From assembly GCA_027622555.1 (NCBI GenBank), contig JAQBYJ010000061.1:1-34945 (forward strand): 34,945 nucleotides of DNA. The letters run 5' to 3'. The DNA comes from Verrucomicrobiota bacterium. Lineage in GTDB: Bacteria > Verrucomicrobiota > Verrucomicrobiia > Opitutales > UBA2995. Made by a program: the position numbers and the translations under genes. Each line of letters starts with the position of its first letter. Position 1 is the first letter of the stretch. Positions 33,371 through 34,945 of the stretch are shown one piece after another. The notes beneath the pieces are model-generated. The model saw nothing but the letters and a program-made list of their open reading frames with translations, searched no databases and was not told the DNA's origin.

Positions 33371-34756
33371 TTATCGGAGTTCGGGGACTTGGGTATTCAA
33401 TTTGTTAATAAGAAAAGTTTCCAGAGTGCCGTCTTGCAAAGTTATATCCAGACGGTTGGTGAATAGATTAAACCAGGACTCCTCAACTGCCACTGCGGCA
33501 TCCAGTCGGGTAGAGAGAAGGCTGTTCACATCGAGTAGAGTTGCAGCTCCTGCATCATACCGTGCTTGTTCCGCCTCAAGAGCTGCATCGGCTGAGAGCA
33601 GTTGGTCCTGTGAAAATGCAAGTTGGGCTTGGGCGGTGTTGAAATCGAGAACTGCCTGAAGCAAGTCGGTTCGAGCTCCTTGTTTCAAGTCGACCATGTC
33701 GATTTCTTCCTGTCTTTGTTGAAGGGTGGCACGAGCCACATTGGTACTGGTCCTGCGACGATCAAATATGGGAATTGAGAGGGTAAGTCCGCCTGAGAGT
33801 TCTGGTTCGGTTTTGAAATATTGGCTGACTATTCCTTCTCTTCTATTCTGACTGGAATAGCTGGTCCTCAAGCTTGCTGAAGCTGTGAGCGATGCTTTTC
33901 CCCCGGACTCGGCGATCCGTATATTTTGGTTGGCCGCCTCCAGCCGATATTCCTGGGCCAACAAATCCGGGCGTTCAAGGATTCGTCCCCAAGATGATTC
34001 TACATTGGGCTCGGTCAGATAATCGTTATTTCCCCATCCGCTGTTCTCTATATCTAAAATGATTTCTGTTTCAGGAGGCAGAAGCAAAAGCTCCTTAAGG
34101 AAATATAGACTGCGTTGATGGGTTTGTTTTGCTTGGGCAAGACGTCGTTCACTGTCTGCTACCAGTGATTTCTGTCGAAGTACGTCAGCTTCAATACGGA
34201 TCTGGTTTTCGAAGCTAAGAATAATCCTATCGAGGTTTTCTTGTCTCGATGCTAGCTCTTCTGTCTGAATTCCTATCTCCTTATACCTAAGGATGGCTTC
34301 CATATAGCGGAAAATGGAATTGAATAGAATGACCTGTCGCGAGCGACTCAGATCACCAAAGCTTGCTTCGAGGGAAGCTTTTGCCTGGTTGATAGACGCT
34401 TCTCTCCCTCCACCTGTCCAAAGCTCCAACGAGGAATTCAAGCTGCCGCTTAGAGATTTCGTATTGCTACCATCTTCCCACACTGAATCGGTCCCGTTAC
34501 CGAAGTAGCGGAGGTTGCCTCCAACAGAGCCCGTCAGGTTGGCTTGGGAATCTGCCTCTGCGAAGAGGAGGTCGTTTTCCCGTAGCTCAATTTGAATCTT
34601 TGACCGTTCAAGGGTCAAATTTCTGTTCAGTGCCAGGGAAATGACATCAGAAAGCGCGAGTGTGCGAGTTGATCTATTTTCGATTTCAGGGGCTTGGCCT
34701 GAAACGGTACCCACAGAGCAGGCTAGAAGTAATAAAAGGAAAATAATACGAGGCAT
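33371..34756 (-). CDS. TolC-like outer-membrane efflux channel
   Basis: A 461-residue outer-membrane factor of the TolC family. ATG 34756 is chosen because MPRIIFLLLLLACSVGTVSG is a clear signal peptide cut near Gly20; an in-frame TTG at 34837 would add 27 residues in front of it. The mature part shows two copies of the long-helix pattern typical for the family: LALSDVISLALNRNLTLERSK with EASFGDLSRSRQVILF in the first half, and RPDLLAQEYRLEAANQNIRIAESGG with DTAQAQ-like DFNTAQAQLAFSQDQL in the second. It is the first gene of the four-gene efflux operon, five bases before the adaptor gene. The presence of an outer membrane follows. Confidence 0.92.
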   Translation of the reverse strand: MPRIIFLLLLLACSVGTVSGQAPEIENRSTRTLALSDVISLALNRNLTLERSKIQIELRENDLLFAEADSQANLTGSVGGNLRYFGNGTDSVWEDGSNTKSLSGSLNSSLELWTGGGREASINQAKASLEASFGDLSRSRQVILFNSIFRYMEAILRYKEIGIQTEELASRQENLDRIILSFENQIRIEADVLRQKSLVADSERRLAQAKQTHQRSLYFLKELLLLPPETEIILDIENSGWGNNDYLTEPNVESSWGRILERPDLLAQEYRLEAANQNIRIAESGGKASLTASASLRTSYSSQNRREGIVSQYFKTEPELSGGLTLSIPIFDRRRTSTNVARATLQQRQEEIDMVDLKQGARTDLLQAVLDFNTAQAQLAFSQDQLLSADAALEAEQARYDAGAATLLDVNSLLSTRLDAAVAVEESWFNLFTNRLDITLQDGTLETFLINKLNTQVPELR

Positions 34757-34837
34757 AGGGATTAGCCAATGGTTAGAGCTTCTGACATAACGAGGGATGT
34801 TCTTTTGAGGTTTCAATTTTATTATTATTTTTCTCAA

Positions 34838-34932
34838 TAATTGGCTTTTAGATTCGATATCGGGATAAGAGACTTTGGTTCTTCGCTATTTTTAGTGGAA
34901 TGAACAAATAAATTGTTTGAAGGTGAGGACCT
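34838..34932. promoter_or_regulatory. Presumed promoter region of the efflux operon
   Basis: This short AT-rich stretch lies upstream of the tolC-like gene and, in the other direction, ahead of a possible new gene at the edge. It contains the short inverted repeat AACAA and TTGTT (34903-34917). I see no clear -35/-10 pair. The role is inferred from position. Confidence 0.3.
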
Positions 34933-34945
34933 ATGAGTCCTGAAA
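34933..34945 (+). CDS. Possible start of a divergent gene, cut by the window edge
   Basis: An ATG at 34933 starts an open frame of four codons (MSPE) to the window end. AGGTGAGG (34921-34928) lies four bases before it, a better ribosome binding site than most genes here have. The identity cannot be told from four residues; a divergent regulator of the efflux operon is possible but not shown. Confidence 0.3.

Overview
The window looks like a chromosomal segment of a Gram-negative, marine-type Verrucomicrobiota bacterium, most plausibly from the Opitutae/Puniceicoccales side. This is an inference from gene content, not a database match. The pointers are a sulfatase, GH29 fucosidase and sodium/solute symporter cluster beside a LacI-type regulator, a DUF5069 gene, SufT, a carboxynorspermidine (alternative spermidine) pathway, a Kdo-kinase-like gene and a TolC/MacA/MacB-type efflux operon (both imply an outer membrane), moderate GC, and frequent TTG/GTG starts with weak Shine-Dalgarno sequences. 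No transposase, integrase, phage gene or CRISPR array is visible.

Layout. (1) 1-6750 is a small polysaccharide locus: sulfatase, exported alpha-L-fucosidase lipoprotein and SSS-family symporter, then an intergenic region with an octamer tandem repeat and a REP-like palindromic element, then a LacI-family regulator. The simplest reading is desulfation, fucose release and uptake under LacI control. (2) 6751-16152 is housekeeping and metabolism: tRNA-Arg(ACG), ribosome hibernation factor, RluA-type pseudouridine synthase, long-chain polyprenyl diphosphate synthase, tandem-ACT protein, adenine phosphoribosyltransferase, a Gfo/Idh/MocA plus aldo-keto reductase fusion, a coiled-coil lipoprotein, and the two-gene carboxy(nor)spermidine dehydrogenase/decarboxylase operon. 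(3) 16300-24817 holds SppA and SufT in tandem, DUF5069, a rhomboid-like protein with a zinc ribbon, a cupin, a tiny PLDc_N-like membrane protein, an M24 peptidase and leucyl-tRNA synthetase. (4) 24875-29943 is a forward run of five tightly packed genes: an HtrA-like lipoprotein protease, a translationally coupled paralogue that has lost the whole catalytic triad, riboflavin synthase, a family-4-like uracil-DNA glycosylase with an incomplete Fe-S ligand set, and a Kdo/lipid A-core kinase-like protein. (5) 34756-29947 is a reverse-strand tripartite efflux operon (TolC, MacA, ATPase, MacB permease) whose adaptor carries a long glycine-rich insert.

Most of the window is ordinary. The most unusual points are the active/dead HtrA pair, the glycosylase missing cluster cysteines, the rhomboid-like pseudoprotease with a zinc ribbon, the two-enzyme oxidoreductase fusion, the sulfatase that cannot have a signal peptide next to an exported fucosidase, and the repeat-rich spacer at 5431-5592. 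I did not find a clear new defence or mobile system.
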